A DNA stretch of 64,000 bases from Clostridium thermosuccinogenes (GCF_002896855.1 NZ_CP021850.1:62001-126000); one strand, 5' to 3'; counted from the first letter of the stretch, positions 9,801-17,927 are shown. Notes: generated by a model not told the origin, from the letters alone. A program made the numbers and translations.

Positions 9801-10367
9801 GGAAACCTTCTTGGTCCCGAACAGCATGGACATATGGAATCTGTCGGCTATGACATGTACTGCAAGCTGCTGGATGAAGCGGTAAGGGAGCTGAAGGGAG
9901 AACCCTTGAGAGAGGAGGATGAAGAATTATCCATAGATATCAATGTCAGCGCCTATATAGATGATGAGTATATAAGCGCGGAGGACCAGAAAATAGACAT
10001 GTATAAGAGGATTGCATCCATCCAGGATGAAGATGATGTGATGGATGTAGAGGATGAGCTTATGGACCGCTATGGAGATATCCCTGAGCCCGTGAGAAAT
10101 CTTATACAGATAGCTTATCTTAAAGCTTTGGCAAAAACCTGCGGATTCATTTCGGTGCAGGAGAAGAATGATGCCGTGATTTTACAGTATAAAGCCGGAG
10201 TGCATGTGGATTTAGGATTATTAAGTGCCCTGATGGACAAATATAAAAGGAGAATACTGTTTACTGCCAGCAGCGCTCCTTATATATTACTTTCAGGATA
10301 TCGGATGTTAAAAGGCAGGATTTGTTGGAAAATATTAAGATTCTGTTACAGGACATTATTAAATTGA
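6852..10367 (+). CDS. mfd: Transcription-repair coupling factor Mfd (C-terminus apparently frameshifted)
   Basis: A 1171-residue protein that removes stalled RNA polymerase and recruits UvrA in transcription-coupled repair. In order: UvrB-like N-terminal modules, an RNA-polymerase-interaction region beginning near residue 500 (LNIGDYVVHQAHGIGQY), then the RecG-like translocase with Walker A LLCGDVGYGKTEVA (about residue 650), DEEQRFGV (about 756) and LTLTATPIPRTLHMSL. The last 24 or so residues (after PYILLS) look unlike the family. One reading frame over, 10292-10381 encodes FRISDVKRQDLLENIKILLQ and a few more residues, a plausible native C-terminal helix. A one-base loss near 10281-10296, or a sequencing error, is inferred. 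Confidence 0.93.
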   Translation: MVNMKFLTDPLLQIQEYNEALNSIKNYTMPVGINGPADSQKVHISYSILSHTGYRGLFITFNEMQARKMYDDFSCFLGDDVVFFPSKEVMMHDVEAKSNDAAFQRIEALGRIIEGNWKVIVTSAEAVAQKLVPLEQFKSNFIKMGLGDRINIDEFTQKLISMGYERVAVVEGKGQFSIRGGIIDVFSIDSEQAARIELFDDEIDSMRSFDIRSQRSIERLDSVRIIPAREAIYPAEKRADIMRHIKEDLKEYTEKARKSGAEHLKQIKSKIEADIDRIESDYYFPGIDRYIPYIIDNPSFIADYAPDAVIFMDEPARFAERVDNILLEHHEICRNLMEKGQILPKSFEIYYDADSLKGKLEKGRMVYLNTMPLENKRLKESKSYSIPAKSVTSYQGHLELLIEDIKAWKAKKSSIVILSGPGGRGKRLSESLMEKEIEAPYVEELPEDIQQGQILITHGSLNKGFEYPSVGIVVISDREVFGQDRRSRKGSSKKSGVKLKTFTDLNIGDYVVHQAHGIGQYVGMQKLVVDNVKRDYLKIKYQDGGYLYIPTNQMDLIQKYIGAEGKTPRLNKLGGTDWAKTKKKVKESLQELAGELVKLYAQRQAVKGFAFSKDTVWQKQFEEMFPYEETEDQLKCIEEIKADMEAPRPMDRLLCGDVGYGKTEVAIRAIFKAVMDGKQVAYLVPTTILAQQHYNNFRERMKEFPVTVEVISRFRTQAEQKRIIKGLKAGSIDVLVGTHKLLQKDIQFKNLGLLVVDEEQRFGVTHKEKLKSLKTNVDVLTLTATPIPRTLHMSLIGIRDISVIEDPPEERYPVQTYVMEYNPDVIRDAINRELARGGQVFYLYNRVRSIQLKATEIQNLVPDARIGVAHGQMDEKQLEDTMFSFLNKEFDILVCTTIIESGLDMPNVNTIIVEDADKLGLAQLYQIRGRVGRSNRLAYAYITYKKDKALSEVAEKRLQAIKEFTELGSGFKIAMRDLEIRGAGNLLGPEQHGHMESVGYDMYCKLLDEAVRELKGEPLREEDEELSIDINVSAYIDDEYISAEDQKIDMYKRIASIQDEDDVMDVEDELMDRYGDIPEPVRNLIQIAYLKALAKTCGFISVQEKNDAVILQYKAGVHVDLGLLSALMDKYKRRILFTASSAPYILLSGYRMLKGRICWKILRFCYRTLLN

Positions 10368-10457
10368 AGTGTAAACAATAATCAATTATAATAAAGAGGG
10401 AGTATCTGACCAAAGGGTTGGTATCGACTTATTTAAATTAGATGAGGAGAGATAAAT

Positions 10458-11474
10458 TTGAAGAAACTATGGATTTATGTCATAGCTGCGATACTTGTAG
10501 TTGCTCTTGCGACTGCCGGAGCTATATACTATTTGAATGACAATAGCTATGTTGCAAAAGTTGGAGATGAAAAGATAACCAATACTGAATACAAGTTTTT
10601 TCTTGGTTTGATCAAGTATCAGCTTATGAATCAGCTGTATATAACAGATTGGAGCAGCAAGGTAGGAAACCAGACTGCTGAAGAGATGGCAAAGGAATAT
10701 GCCTTGGAAATGGCGAGAGAACATAAAATAGAGCTGATGCAGGCGAAAAAGAACAATGTAAAGCTTGATAAGGAGGAGGAAAAATCTCTGAAAGCAAGCT
10801 TTGACAACATAATAGCCCAGACAGGTAGCCGGGTGGAAGCAGAGAATACAATAAAAGAGCAGTTCGGAATAAGCTGGTCCGAATATAAATCCATAATGAG
10901 AGATGTAGAGCTGGCAAACAAGTTCAAAGCAACCGAAGTAGGTAAGTTCAATCCTACGGACGACGAGGCAAAGGCATATTATGATGAGAATAAAGATAAT
11001 TATGACAAGGCAACTGTAAAGCATATATTGATCTCAATCCTGGATGATTCCGGAAACAAGCTGCCGGAAGATGAGCAGAAGAAAGCAGAAGAGAAGGCTA
11101 AGGACATTCTGGAAAAGGTCAAAAAAGGAGAAGATTTTGCAGCTTTGGTAAAAGAGTATTCCGACGATACCGCATCGGTTGACGACGGCGGAGAGTATAC
11201 TTTTACCAAGGGTATGATGGTGAAAGAGTTTGAGGATTGGTCCTTTGATGAAAAACGCAAAGCCGGGGATACGGATATTGTAAAGACGGAATATGGATAT
11301 CACATAATGTTGTTTGTGAAAAGGGAAATGGTACCCTTTGATGACGTTAAAAACAGCATTATAGGAATATTGAAGGAAGAATCCTACTCAGACTTGATGG
11401 AGAGCTGGAAGCAGGATTCGGAATTCAGTATTGTAAAAAATGAAGGGGAATATAATTCAATTAAAATAGATTAA
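10458..11474 (+). CDS. Membrane-anchored PpiC-type peptidyl-prolyl isomerase (PrsA/SurA-like foldase)
   Basis: 338 residues. An N-terminal membrane helix (about residues 4-26) anchors the protein facing outward. A SurA-N-like helical region (about 40-180) is followed by a parvulin domain (about 187-290) with ATVKHILIS, FAALVKEYSDD, DDGGEYTFTKGMMVKEFE and EYGYHIMLFV. It probably assists folding of secreted proteins. No lipobox cysteine follows the helix, so unlike classical PrsA it should not be a lipoprotein. The start is TTG 10458 behind GAGGAGAG. It sits after mfd, as in many Clostridia, and ends in a strong terminator. Confidence 0.88.
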   Translation: MKKLWIYVIAAILVVALATAGAIYYLNDNSYVAKVGDEKITNTEYKFFLGLIKYQLMNQLYITDWSSKVGNQTAEEMAKEYALEMAREHKIELMQAKKNNVKLDKEEEKSLKASFDNIIAQTGSRVEAENTIKEQFGISWSEYKSIMRDVELANKFKATEVGKFNPTDDEAKAYYDENKDNYDKATVKHILISILDDSGNKLPEDEQKKAEEKAKDILEKVKKGEDFAALVKEYSDDTASVDDGGEYTFTKGMMVKEFEDWSFDEKRKAGDTDIVKTEYGYHIMLFVKREMVPFDDVKNSIIGILKEESYSDLMESWKQDSEFSIVKNEGEYNSIKID

Positions 11475-11540
11475 ACTGTTATGCTATTATCTTATGTGAG
11501 TAAGTTTCGAGATTAAGAAGTGTTTGGCTAGCTTCTTTAC

Positions 11541-11587
11541 AAGTGCAGTGGATAGAGAAGACTTTCTATCCACTGCACTTATTTTTT
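11541..11587 (+). terminator. Strong intrinsic terminator after the foldase gene
   Basis: 16-bp perfect stem AAGTGCAGTGGATAGA / TCTATCCACTGCACTT, then ATTTTTTAT. Confidence 0.9.
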
Positions 11588-12150
11588 ATACAATGAGGGA
11601 AAATAAGAAAAACATCAAAACGAGGACCGTGTGCAATACGGAAGACGGGATATGAAGTGATGCGTTGTAAAGCTCATAAAAAGCCGAAAGACGGGGCTTT
11701 ATACCGGTTTATTTTAAAATAGAAGCAGAAAGAAAAAACAAGAAAATGGCTAGGTGACCGGATAAAACAAGCTTATAAAATATATCATTTAAGGCTGAAT
11801 GAAGTATATCCGGCATAACTCCACTGGTATCATGCAAATGGTATCATAAAAAACGACGAGACCGGGTATATGCCGGCCTATTTGTGTAGACAAAATCAAA
11901 CGAACACATGCCGGAAAAGTTGAGATTTTCTCTTAACTTTTCCTAGCATGTTTTTATGGATTTCACAATGTATGCAAATCCGGCTTAAGATACTGGATTT
12001 CTAAATACAACACAATTAACCTATTATGTATAAAATTTCGGTAAAGAATAAATAATATGTGTAAAGAACTTTGCACCTAAAATGTTGTATTTTAACTTTT
12101 ATTATGCAGGTTACTAATCAAACTAATCTTATTTAAGGAGGTAATAGCAT
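11588..12150. other. 563-bp intergenic region with hairpins, no gene seen
   Basis: No ORF with a ribosome binding site is visible. The stretch contains several short inverted repeats (AAGCC..GGCTT near 11682; CCGGATA..TATCCGG, 11758-11813) and a larger hairpin at 11906-11951 (ACATGC.GGAAAAGTT...AACTTTTCC.GCATGT) followed by TTTTTA, which could be a terminator. It may encode a structured leader or small RNA. I did not match it to a known riboswitch class. The spoVT ribosome binding site AAGGAGGT lies at its right end. Confidence 0.4.
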
Positions 12151-12705
12151 TTGAAAGCAACAGGGATTGTTAGAAGGATAGACGACCTGGGAAGAGTTGT
12201 TATTCCCAAAGAAATCAGAAGAACATTAAGAATTAGAGAAGGAGATCCTCTGGAGATATTTACTGATAAAGACGGAGAGGTCATATTGAAAAAATACTCT
12301 CCTATCGGTGAATTGAGCGACTTTGCAACTCAGTATGCCGAATCCCTCCATAAAACAAGCGGACACATTACTTGCATCACAGACCGGGATACAATTATAG
12401 CAGTATCAGGAGCGTCAAAAAGAGAGTTCCTTGAGAAGCCGCTGAGTCCGGACCTTGAAAGAATCATAGAGGAAAAGACAACCTTGGTCGTGAAATCACC
12501 GGATGATAAGGCTATATCCATAACTGCGGATGAAAGCCCCGATAAAAAGTATACTTCACAGGTAGTAACACCTATAATATCAGAAGGAGATCCTATAGGA
12601 GCGGTTATCCTGCTGTCCACTGATCCGGATACCCGTATGGGCGAAGTGGAAGCTAAACTTGCTCAATCCGCCGCAGGATTTTTGGGCAAGCAGATGGAAC
12701 AGTGA
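12151..12705 (+). CDS. spoVT: Stage V sporulation regulator SpoVT
   Basis: 184 residues with an AbrB/MazE-type swapped-hairpin DNA-binding domain at residues 1-50 (MKATGIVRRIDDLGRVVIPK...LEIFTD) and a GAF-like C-terminal domain (about 55-180). This is the architecture and length of SpoVT, a forespore regulator of sigma-G genes. The start is TTG 12151 with AAGGAGGT 8 bases upstream. The gene stands between its own long leader and a bidirectional terminator. Confidence 0.95.
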   Translation: MKATGIVRRIDDLGRVVIPKEIRRTLRIREGDPLEIFTDKDGEVILKKYSPIGELSDFATQYAESLHKTSGHITCITDRDTIIAVSGASKREFLEKPLSPDLERIIEEKTTLVVKSPDDKAISITADESPDKKYTSQVVTPIISEGDPIGAVILLSTDPDTRMGEVEAKLAQSAAGFLGKQMEQ

Positions 12706-12716
12706 GATCAATCGTG

Positions 12717-12758
12717 TAAAAATAACAGGTAATCGGTCTGATTACCTGTTATTTTTAT
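12717..12758. terminator. Bidirectional terminator between spoVT and the ZIP gene
   Basis: 17-bp stem AAAAATAACAGGTAATC / GATTACCTGTTATTTTT serves both convergent genes. Confidence 0.85.
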
Positions 12759-12767
12759 CTTCACTTT

Positions 12768-13583
12768 TCATCCCAAGGCTACATCCAGCAGCATCATTAA
12801 TGCAAAACCGAGCATCACGCCTGCCGTTGCCATGTGGGAATTGCCTGAGGACTGAGATTCAGGTATGAGTTCTTCCACCACGACAAATATCATGGCTCCT
12901 GCTGCAAAGGCGAGGGCATATGGGAGAGCCGACCCCATAGTCAGAACTGCCGAGGCTCCTATGATACCTGCGATAGGTTCAACAACACCGGATGCTTGAC
13001 CATACATAAAGCTCTTTGTACGGGACAGGCCTTCCCTGCGTAAGGGTATGGATACTGCTGCGCCTTCGGGGAAGTTTTGTATTCCCATACCTATAGCCAG
13101 GGCTATAGCTCCGGCTATGGAAGCTGAAGAAGACCCTGATGCAACTGCTCCAAATGCGACTCCAACCGCCAAGCCTTCCGGTATATTATGTAGGGTAATG
13201 GAAAGAACCAAGAGAACGCTTCTCTTCCAGTTTGTTTTGATACCTTCTGCATCTTCCCTGGGCAAACCCAGATGTAAATGGGGCAGGATCATGTCAACAA
13301 ACTGAAGAAAGAATCCTCCCGCAAGAAAACCGGTTATGGCAGGTATCCATCCCGGTATTCCTGAGGCTTCAGCCATCTCTATTGCAGGATTGAGCAAAGA
13401 CCAGAAGCTAGCAGCAATCATGACCCCAGCAGCAAAACCCAGCATGACATCCAGGACCTTCTTATTTATGTTCTTGAAGAAAAAAACCAATCCGGCACCA
13501 AGAGCTGTCATGAACCAAGTAAAGCATGTGGCAATAAGTGCAAGCATCACCGGGTTAATATCTTTCAAAAGGTCTATCAACAT
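12768..13583 (-). CDS. ZIP family divalent metal transporter
   Basis: A 271-residue multi-spanning membrane protein of the ZIP (GufA-like) family, which moves Zn2+ or related metals into the cytoplasm. The metal-site motifs are clear: TLHNIPEGLAVG and GIQNFPEGAAVS in adjacent helices, plus the late VVVEELIPES helix. The start ATG 13583 is chosen over the upstream GTG because AAGGAGAG lies 7 bases before it. It is convergent with spoVT and shares the terminator. Substrate preference cannot be read from sequence. Confidence 0.92.
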   Translation of the reverse strand: MLIDLLKDINPVMLALIATCFTWFMTALGAGLVFFFKNINKKVLDVMLGFAAGVMIAASFWSLLNPAIEMAEASGIPGWIPAITGFLAGGFFLQFVDMILPHLHLGLPREDAEGIKTNWKRSVLLVLSITLHNIPEGLAVGVAFGAVASGSSSASIAGAIALAIGMGIQNFPEGAAVSIPLRREGLSRTKSFMYGQASGVVEPIAGIIGASAVLTMGSALPYALAFAAGAMIFVVVEELIPESQSSGNSHMATAGVMLGFALMMLLDVALG

Positions 13584-13610
13584 ACCACATCTCTCCTTTA
13601 AACCTGTCAC

Positions 13611-14325
13611 TATATAAAAACTGTGCAGTTAATCTAATAACAATATTACACAATACACCAATGTATGTACATATATATTTATACCCCTATAGCTATGATT
13701 AACACAGTGGAGGTGAGAACTATTGCCGGGGAAATACCTTCGGCTTATGTGCTGCCTTATATCAATGTAAATTAATTTGCTTTATTTAATTTGCTTGAAT
13801 AAAGGACTGCTGCTTAGGCTTTTACAACCTTCATGCTGTCGAAATGCCGTATGTTTGATTTATTATAATTAATGGCTAATGAGGATGATAAAAATGTATA
13901 GATTCGAAGGTCGGTCATACGGATCATTTGCCAAGCTGAATCCATTTATCACTTAGTTCTGTTTATGCAGGTATAAGTTGAATTTTGTGCTTTATACCCT
14001 TATAATAAGCATATGATGCGCTGTGGTATATTATGGGATGATAATCCGGCACTGGGATTGCCGGATAAATTAATTCTACTTTATTGTTATGAAATTTAGG
14101 TGGGAAGCAATTGCCGGAAAGCTTGCTTAATCCAAAGGGCAGCAAACAGGCTTAAAACTGAAAGGCCATGTTCCTGCGGTTTTAGCATATTGAATTATGC
14201 GCTGCCATAGGAGGTTGAAGGAGCCTTAAAGCTATTGTTTTCCAGCGTAACAATGTAGTATTAAATTGCTGCTATGGAAAATCTACTAATGTACTTATAG
14301 ATAAAGGTGCTAAGGAGATGGTGCT
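13611..14325. other. Intergenic region (about 715 bp), no supported gene
   Basis: AT-rich sequence between the divergent ZIP gene and mazG. Two very short ORFs have weak start signals: 14-15 codons from TTG near 13723 behind GGAGGTGAG, and 20 codons from ATG near 13893. Neither resembles a known peptide. The octamer ATTGCCGG recurs three times (about 13723, 14058, 14108) without other shared context. I see no RNA gene. Confidence 0.35.
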
Positions 14326-15126
14326 ATGCTGAAGGATAAATATGAATTTTCTGATCTGCTCGATATTATGGCCCGTTTGCGATGCGAGGACGGATGCCCG
14401 TGGGACAGGGAACAGACCCATGACAGCTTGAAAAAGTATTTGATAGAAGAAACTTACGAGGTTCTGGAAGCAATTGACCTAAAGGACAAGGATAAAATTT
14501 GCGAGGAGCTGGGGGATGTTTTGCTCCAGGTGGTTTTTCATGCCCAGATAGGCAAGGAGGAAAATGAATTTAGCATTGATGATGTGATCACGCGAGTGTG
14601 CCGCAAGCTTGTTCAGCGCCATCCCCACGTTTTTGGCGAAGTCAAGGCAGATACTTCGGAGCAGGTGCTGGAAAACTGGGAAGCTATTAAAAAGAAGGAA
14701 AAGGGCATTAAAAGCCATACAGGAGTTCTAAAAGATATTCCGTCAAACCTGCCCGCTCTTATGAGAAGCTATAAGGTTCAGCAAAAGGCAGCCCTTGCAG
14801 GGTTTGACTGGGATAACATAGATGATGTGATAAATAAGGTTTATGAAGAGATATCTGAATTAAAGGATGTATATAAAAGTGAAAATATGGAAAGAATATC
14901 TGATGAAATTGGAGATGTTTTCTTTTCCATAGTAAATTTGTCAAGGTTCCTGAATGTTCAGCCTGAACTGGCTCTCACCGGAACTATAAACAAATTTATT
15001 AAAAGGTTTGAATATATGGAAAAAGAATGCGCCAGGAATGGAAGAAAGCTGGAGGATATGAGCCTTGCGGAAATGGATGATTTGTGGAATAAGGCAAAGG
15101 AGCATTTCTCCGGTGAACAGTCCTGA
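14326..15126 (+). CDS. mazG: Nucleoside triphosphate pyrophosphohydrolase MazG
   Basis: 266 residues with two MazG folds. The first (about 10-115) has RLRCEDGCPWDREQTHDSLKKYLIEETYEVLEAID and EELGDVLLQVVFHAQI, carrying the EExxE/ExxD metal-binding pattern. The second (about 160-240) has EEISELKDV...DEIGDVFFSIVNLSR. It hydrolyses non-canonical NTPs to NMP and PPi. The start ATG 14326 is supported by AAGGAG 8 bases upstream. Position ahead of hup and rqcP is conserved. Confidence 0.95.
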   Translation: MLKDKYEFSDLLDIMARLRCEDGCPWDREQTHDSLKKYLIEETYEVLEAIDLKDKDKICEELGDVLLQVVFHAQIGKEENEFSIDDVITRVCRKLVQRHPHVFGEVKADTSEQVLENWEAIKKKEKGIKSHTGVLKDIPSNLPALMRSYKVQQKAALAGFDWDNIDDVINKVYEEISELKDVYKSENMERISDEIGDVFFSIVNLSRFLNVQPELALTGTINKFIKRFEYMEKECARNGRKLEDMSLAEMDDLWNKAKEHFSGEQS

Positions 15127-15168
15127 CAGCCATAATTTAAGCTTTTATTATAAAAAGGAGGATGACAT

Positions 15169-15444
15169 ATGAACAAATCAGAGCTTATACAGAGCATGGC
15201 TGAAAAAAGTGAATTATCAAAAAAGGATGCAGAAAAGGCATTGAATGCTTTTCTTGAGAGTGTTGAGGAAGCCCTTGCAAAAGGCGACAAGGTTCAGCTG
15301 GTAGGTTTTGGCTCCTTTGAAGTAAGAAGAAGGGCTGAGAGAAAGGGTAAAAATCCTCAGACAAAAGAAGAGATAATTATTCCTGCATCCAACGCACCTG
15401 TATTTAGAGTAGGCAAAGCGTTGAGAGATGCTGTAAACAAATAG
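15169..15444 (+). CDS. hup: HU family DNA-binding protein
   Basis: A 91-residue HU: MNKSELIQSMAEKSELSKKD at the start, GDKVQLVGFGSFEVRRRAER in the middle, and RVGKALRDAVNK at the end. It is a nucleoid-associated dimer that bends DNA. AAAAGGAGG precedes ATG 15169. A weak terminator follows, but the next gene (rqcP) is only about 60 bases away and may also receive readthrough. Confidence 0.97.
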   Translation: MNKSELIQSMAEKSELSKKDAEKALNAFLESVEEALAKGDKVQLVGFGSFEVRRRAERKGKNPQTKEEIIIPASNAPVFRVGKALRDAVNK

Positions 15445-15449
15445 TTTGA

Positions 15450-15482
15450 AAGAAAAGGCTTCTTTTACGAAGTCTTTTTCTT
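15450..15482 (+). terminator. Probable terminator after hup
   Basis: Stem GAAAAGGCTTC / GAAGTCTTTTTC with one G-T pair and a TTTTAC loop, merging into the T tract. Confidence 0.55.
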
Positions 15483-15503
15483 TAGAAGTAATGGGGGTAT
15501 AAG

Positions 15504-15743
15504 ATGAGAATTGATAAGTATTTAAAGGTCTCGAGGCTTATTAAAAGACGCACCCTTGCCAATGAAGCTTGTGAGCAGGGCCGGGTCAAAATTAACGGGA
15601 AAACAGCAAAGCCCAGCTCCGAAGTCAATGTGGGTGACATTATAGAAATACAGTTTGGAAACAGCCTCACAAAGGTTGAAGTTACATCGGTGGCGGAGCA
15701 TGTTACCAAAGCCGGTTCAAAAGAAATGTACATAATTAAGTAG
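15504..15743 (+). CDS. rqcP: S4-domain RNA-binding protein RqcP (YabO)
   Basis: 79 residues made almost wholly of one S4 fold: MRIDKYLKVSRLIKRRTLANE, then GRVKINGKTAKPSSEVNVGDIIEI. In Bacillus this protein binds stalled 60S-type complexes (50S with peptidyl-tRNA) and works with RqcH to add C-terminal alanine tails. The start ATG 15504 follows a purine-rich stretch (AATGGGGGTATAAG). Its position between hup and yabP is conserved. Confidence 0.92.
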   Translation: MRIDKYLKVSRLIKRRTLANEACEQGRVKINGKTAKPSSEVNVGDIIEIQFGNSLTKVEVTSVAEHVTKAGSKEMYIIK

Positions 15744-15757
15744 GCATCAATACCTCT

Positions 15758-15789
15758 AAACCCTTGAGCGAGTCGCCAGGGGTTTTTTT
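15758..15789 (+). terminator. Intrinsic terminator after rqcP
   Basis: Arms AACCCTTG / CAGGGGTT followed by TTTTTTT. Confidence 0.75.
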
Positions 15790-15813
15790 GTACGCATTTT
15801 TTCTTTGGTACAT

Positions 15814-15843
15814 GCATAAATATTGAATATGAGAGCGTAGATT
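15814..15843 (+). promoter_or_regulatory. Candidate sigma-E promoter of yabP
   Basis: GCATAAA (15814-15820), 15-base spacer, CGTAGATT (15836-15843). This matches KMATAWW-N14/15-CATACANT at 6 of 8 positions in the -10. yabP is a mother-cell sigma-E gene in Bacillus. Confidence 0.45.
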
Positions 15844-15881
15844 ATGTATTCAGGAAGGAAAGTGAAGGGGGAGGTCTTGAC

Positions 15882-16172
15882 ATGATAGAGGAGAAAAAGA
15901 TTTCAAAACCAAAGGTGCAAAACCTTATTCTCGAGAATAGAGAAAGACTTAGTGTTACCGGTGTAATTGATGTGGACAGCTTCAATGACGAGTGTGTTGT
16001 CGTTGATACTGAACTGGGATTATTGGTAGTAAGGGGCGAAGATCTGCGGATCAGCAAACTGAATCTCGACAGTTCGGAACTCAATATTGAAGGAGAAATC
16101 ATAAGCTGTGAATATACGGAAAGTGAAGGTTCCAAGAAGGGCGGAGGCTTTTTCAGTAAAATGTTCAGATAG
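15882..16172 (+). CDS. yabP: Sporulation protein YabP
   Basis: A 96-residue YabP/YqfC family protein, a small mother-cell protein needed for normal spore formation. Core seen: NLILENRERLSVTGVIDVDSFNDECVVVDTELGLLVVRGEDLRI. A strong ribosome binding site GGGGGAGG lies 7 bases ahead of ATG 15882. It is followed by yabQ, its usual partner. The C-terminal tail (GSKKGGGFFSKMFR) carries the basic-aromatic ending common in the family. Confidence 0.93.
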   Translation: MIEEKKISKPKVQNLILENRERLSVTGVIDVDSFNDECVVVDTELGLLVVRGEDLRISKLNLDSSELNIEGEIISCEYTESEGSKKGGGFFSKMFR

Positions 16173-16248
16173 TGTTTACGCTTTATAAATCATTAGGATA
16201 GTATGTGCCATGGGACATAAGTAATCCTGCAAAAGGGGTCAGTGTTAT

Positions 16249-16758
16249 TTGGAAGTATCTGTTATCAATCAGGCTAATATTTTTTTGTTTGCAGTTGCAG
16301 GCGGCATGCTGATCGCCTTCATATATGACATCTTCAGGATTAAAAGAAAAACCGTCAAAACCAGGAGTTTCGGAGTTTTTATAGAGGATTTCGTGTTTTG
16401 GGTACTGGTTGCTCTGATAATGTTTGCTGTTGTCTATTTTAGCAATGAAGGCGAAGTAAGAGGATACATTTTTTTAGGGGCCGCCATCGGCATTGTGTTA
16501 TATTCCCTCCTATTGAGCAGGCTTGTTATGAAGCTTTTCCTTGCAGTTATTGGTATATTGAAAAGGATATTTAAAGGTATATGGTTTGTTGTATCCTATC
16601 CCTTCAGAATTATAATAAGAATATTAAAAGTGCCTTGTGGTTTTATGGCAAAAATCAGCAGGAAAGCCGCAAGAAGGGTAAACCGTGTAAGGAAAAGCCA
16701 ATTTGCAAAGCTTTATATATGGAAGAAGATGATCAAGAATAAAATAAAAAAAATATGA
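16249..16758 (+). CDS. yabQ: Spore cortex membrane protein YabQ
   Basis: 169 residues. Two to three membrane helices (about 8-27, 45-67, 73-95) precede a highly basic tail. The region FAVAGGMLIAFIYDIFRIKRK is the recognisable YabQ start. YabQ is required for spore cortex formation in Bacillus and localises to the forespore membrane. The start is TTG 16249; the preceding AAAAGGGG is a modest signal. It probably belongs to the yabP operon (76-base gap). Confidence 0.9.
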   Translation: MEVSVINQANIFLFAVAGGMLIAFIYDIFRIKRKTVKTRSFGVFIEDFVFWVLVALIMFAVVYFSNEGEVRGYIFLGAAIGIVLYSLLLSRLVMKLFLAVIGILKRIFKGIWFVVSYPFRIIIRILKVPCGFMAKISRKAARRVNRVRKSQFAKLYIWKKMIKNKIKKI

Positions 16759-16963
16759 AGCAGGAGGATTTTAAAGGATAGCATAGAATAAATAATATAA
16801 CTAAGTAGAAATATGCCTTACAATCTGAACCACGTGGAAATTTTTTGCAGCAGACAGAAAATATAATGATCGCTGCTTTTATTTTATAGTGTTATTATTC
16901 CAAAGGCCAGGCTGTTTCCGGTTAAGTCTATAGGAAGGCGCCTACAGGAAGGGAGTATTGCGG

Positions 16964-17245
16964 GTGAACAAAAGAAAAAAGAAGTCTGCACTGGGGACTT
17001 TTGCTGTATTAGGCTTTTTAGTGTACTTTGCATATACCATGGTAACCCAGCAGAGCATGATCAATGCCAAAAATAAGGAACTTGCAAGTTTGCAGCAGAA
17101 AATAAACAGTGTGAAAAGTGAAAATGATGAATTGAGAAAGAAAAAGGAAATGCTGGATACCGATGAGTATTATGAAAAGGTGGCCAGGGAGAAGCTTGGT
17201 ATGGTAAAGCCCGGGGAGAAGGTATTTTTCGATATAAACAAATGA
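16964..17245 (+). CDS. divIC: Septum formation initiator DivIC/FtsB-like protein
   Basis: 93 residues: a short basic N-terminus, one membrane helix (about 10-27) and a periplasm-side coiled coil (about 30-70, KNKELASLQQKINSVKSENDELRKKKE), ending REKLGMVKPGEKVFF. This is the DivIC/FtsB pattern; such proteins scaffold FtsL and DivIB at the division septum. GTG 16964 is chosen because GGGAG ends 8 bases before it; the in-frame TTG at 16958 is too close to that site. Confidence 0.9.
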   Translation: MNKRKKKSALGTFAVLGFLVYFAYTMVTQQSMINAKNKELASLQQKINSVKSENDELRKKKEMLDTDEYYEKVAREKLGMVKPGEKVFFDINK

Positions 17246-17320
17246 AATTGTGTGGGGAGCGTTAAAGGAATTTAGAATACCGGAAGTGTTAAAAATTCTT
17301 TTAACCCAGCAACTACATAC

Positions 17321-17350
17321 TTGACTAAGTACGTAGGAATACTATATAAT
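17321..17350 (+). promoter_or_regulatory. Sigma-A promoter of the S1-domain gene
   Basis: TTGACT (17321-17326), 18-base spacer, TATAAT (17345-17350). Confidence 0.8.
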
Positions 17351-17404
17351 CGAATTGTTTTACAATAGAATATTTGTATATTTTTAAGGAGGATTTCTTA
17401 TTCT

Positions 17405-17827
17405 ATGCCAGTTCAGGTTGGTCAGGTAGTCGAAGGCAAAGTATCCGGTATTACAAGTTTTGGTGCCTTTATTCAGCTCCCGGATGGAAAAACAGGGTTG
17501 GTGCACATCTCAGAAGTGGCCGACGAGTATGTAAAGGATATAAATAATCATCTTAAAGGAAATCAGATGGTTAAGGTAAAAGTTCTTTCAATTGATAATA
17601 ATGGTAAGATAAGCTTGTCAATTAAAAAGGCACTGGAGAAGAGACCTGAACTTAGATCAAGCAAGCCCGCGGAAATAGAGTGGAGCAGGCCAAATAACGA
17701 GAATCTATCCTTTGAGGACAGACTCGCAAAATTTATGAGAGATAGCGATGAAAAAATGCATGATCTAAAAAAGAATTTTGAGTCTAAGCGCGGCAGTGGA
17801 GGATATAAGAAATCCGTGCAGTTTTAG
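17405..17827 (+). CDS. S1-domain RNA-binding protein (YabR type)
   Basis: 140 residues. The N-terminal S1 OB fold (about 3-75) reads VGQVVEGKVSGITSFGAFIQLPDGKTGLVHISEVADEYVKDI and KVLSIDNNGKISLSIKKA. The charged C-terminal half is probably disordered. YabR-type proteins resemble polynucleotide phosphorylase S1 domains and are thought to bind RNA; the precise role is unknown. AAGGAGG lies upstream of ATG 17405. It has its own strong promoter and is the last gene of the block before the tRNAs. Confidence 0.9.
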   Translation: MPVQVGQVVEGKVSGITSFGAFIQLPDGKTGLVHISEVADEYVKDINNHLKGNQMVKVKVLSIDNNGKISLSIKKALEKRPELRSSKPAEIEWSRPNNENLSFEDRLAKFMRDSDEKMHDLKKNFESKRGSGGYKKSVQF

Positions 17828-17862
17828 CTCGAAAATAATTCATATTTGGAATCAATTGAATG

Positions 17863-17891
17863 TTGACAGTAAACATATAGTGCTTTATAAT
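17863..17891 (+). promoter_or_regulatory. tRNA-Leu promoter
   Basis: Consensus TTGACA (17863-17868), 17-base spacer, TATAAT (17886-17891), 37 bases ahead of the tRNA. Confidence 0.85.
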
Positions 17892-17927
17892 ATTTAAAGT
17901 CCTCATTATTTGAGGACATATAAATTA

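Noticed and set aside
13723-13955. Short peptides upstream of mazG
   Set aside because: 15- and 20-codon frames without family resemblance; start signals are not convincing.
16849-16886. Terminator after yabQ
   Set aside because: Only a 5-bp GCAGC/GCTGC stem with a large loop; too weak to support.
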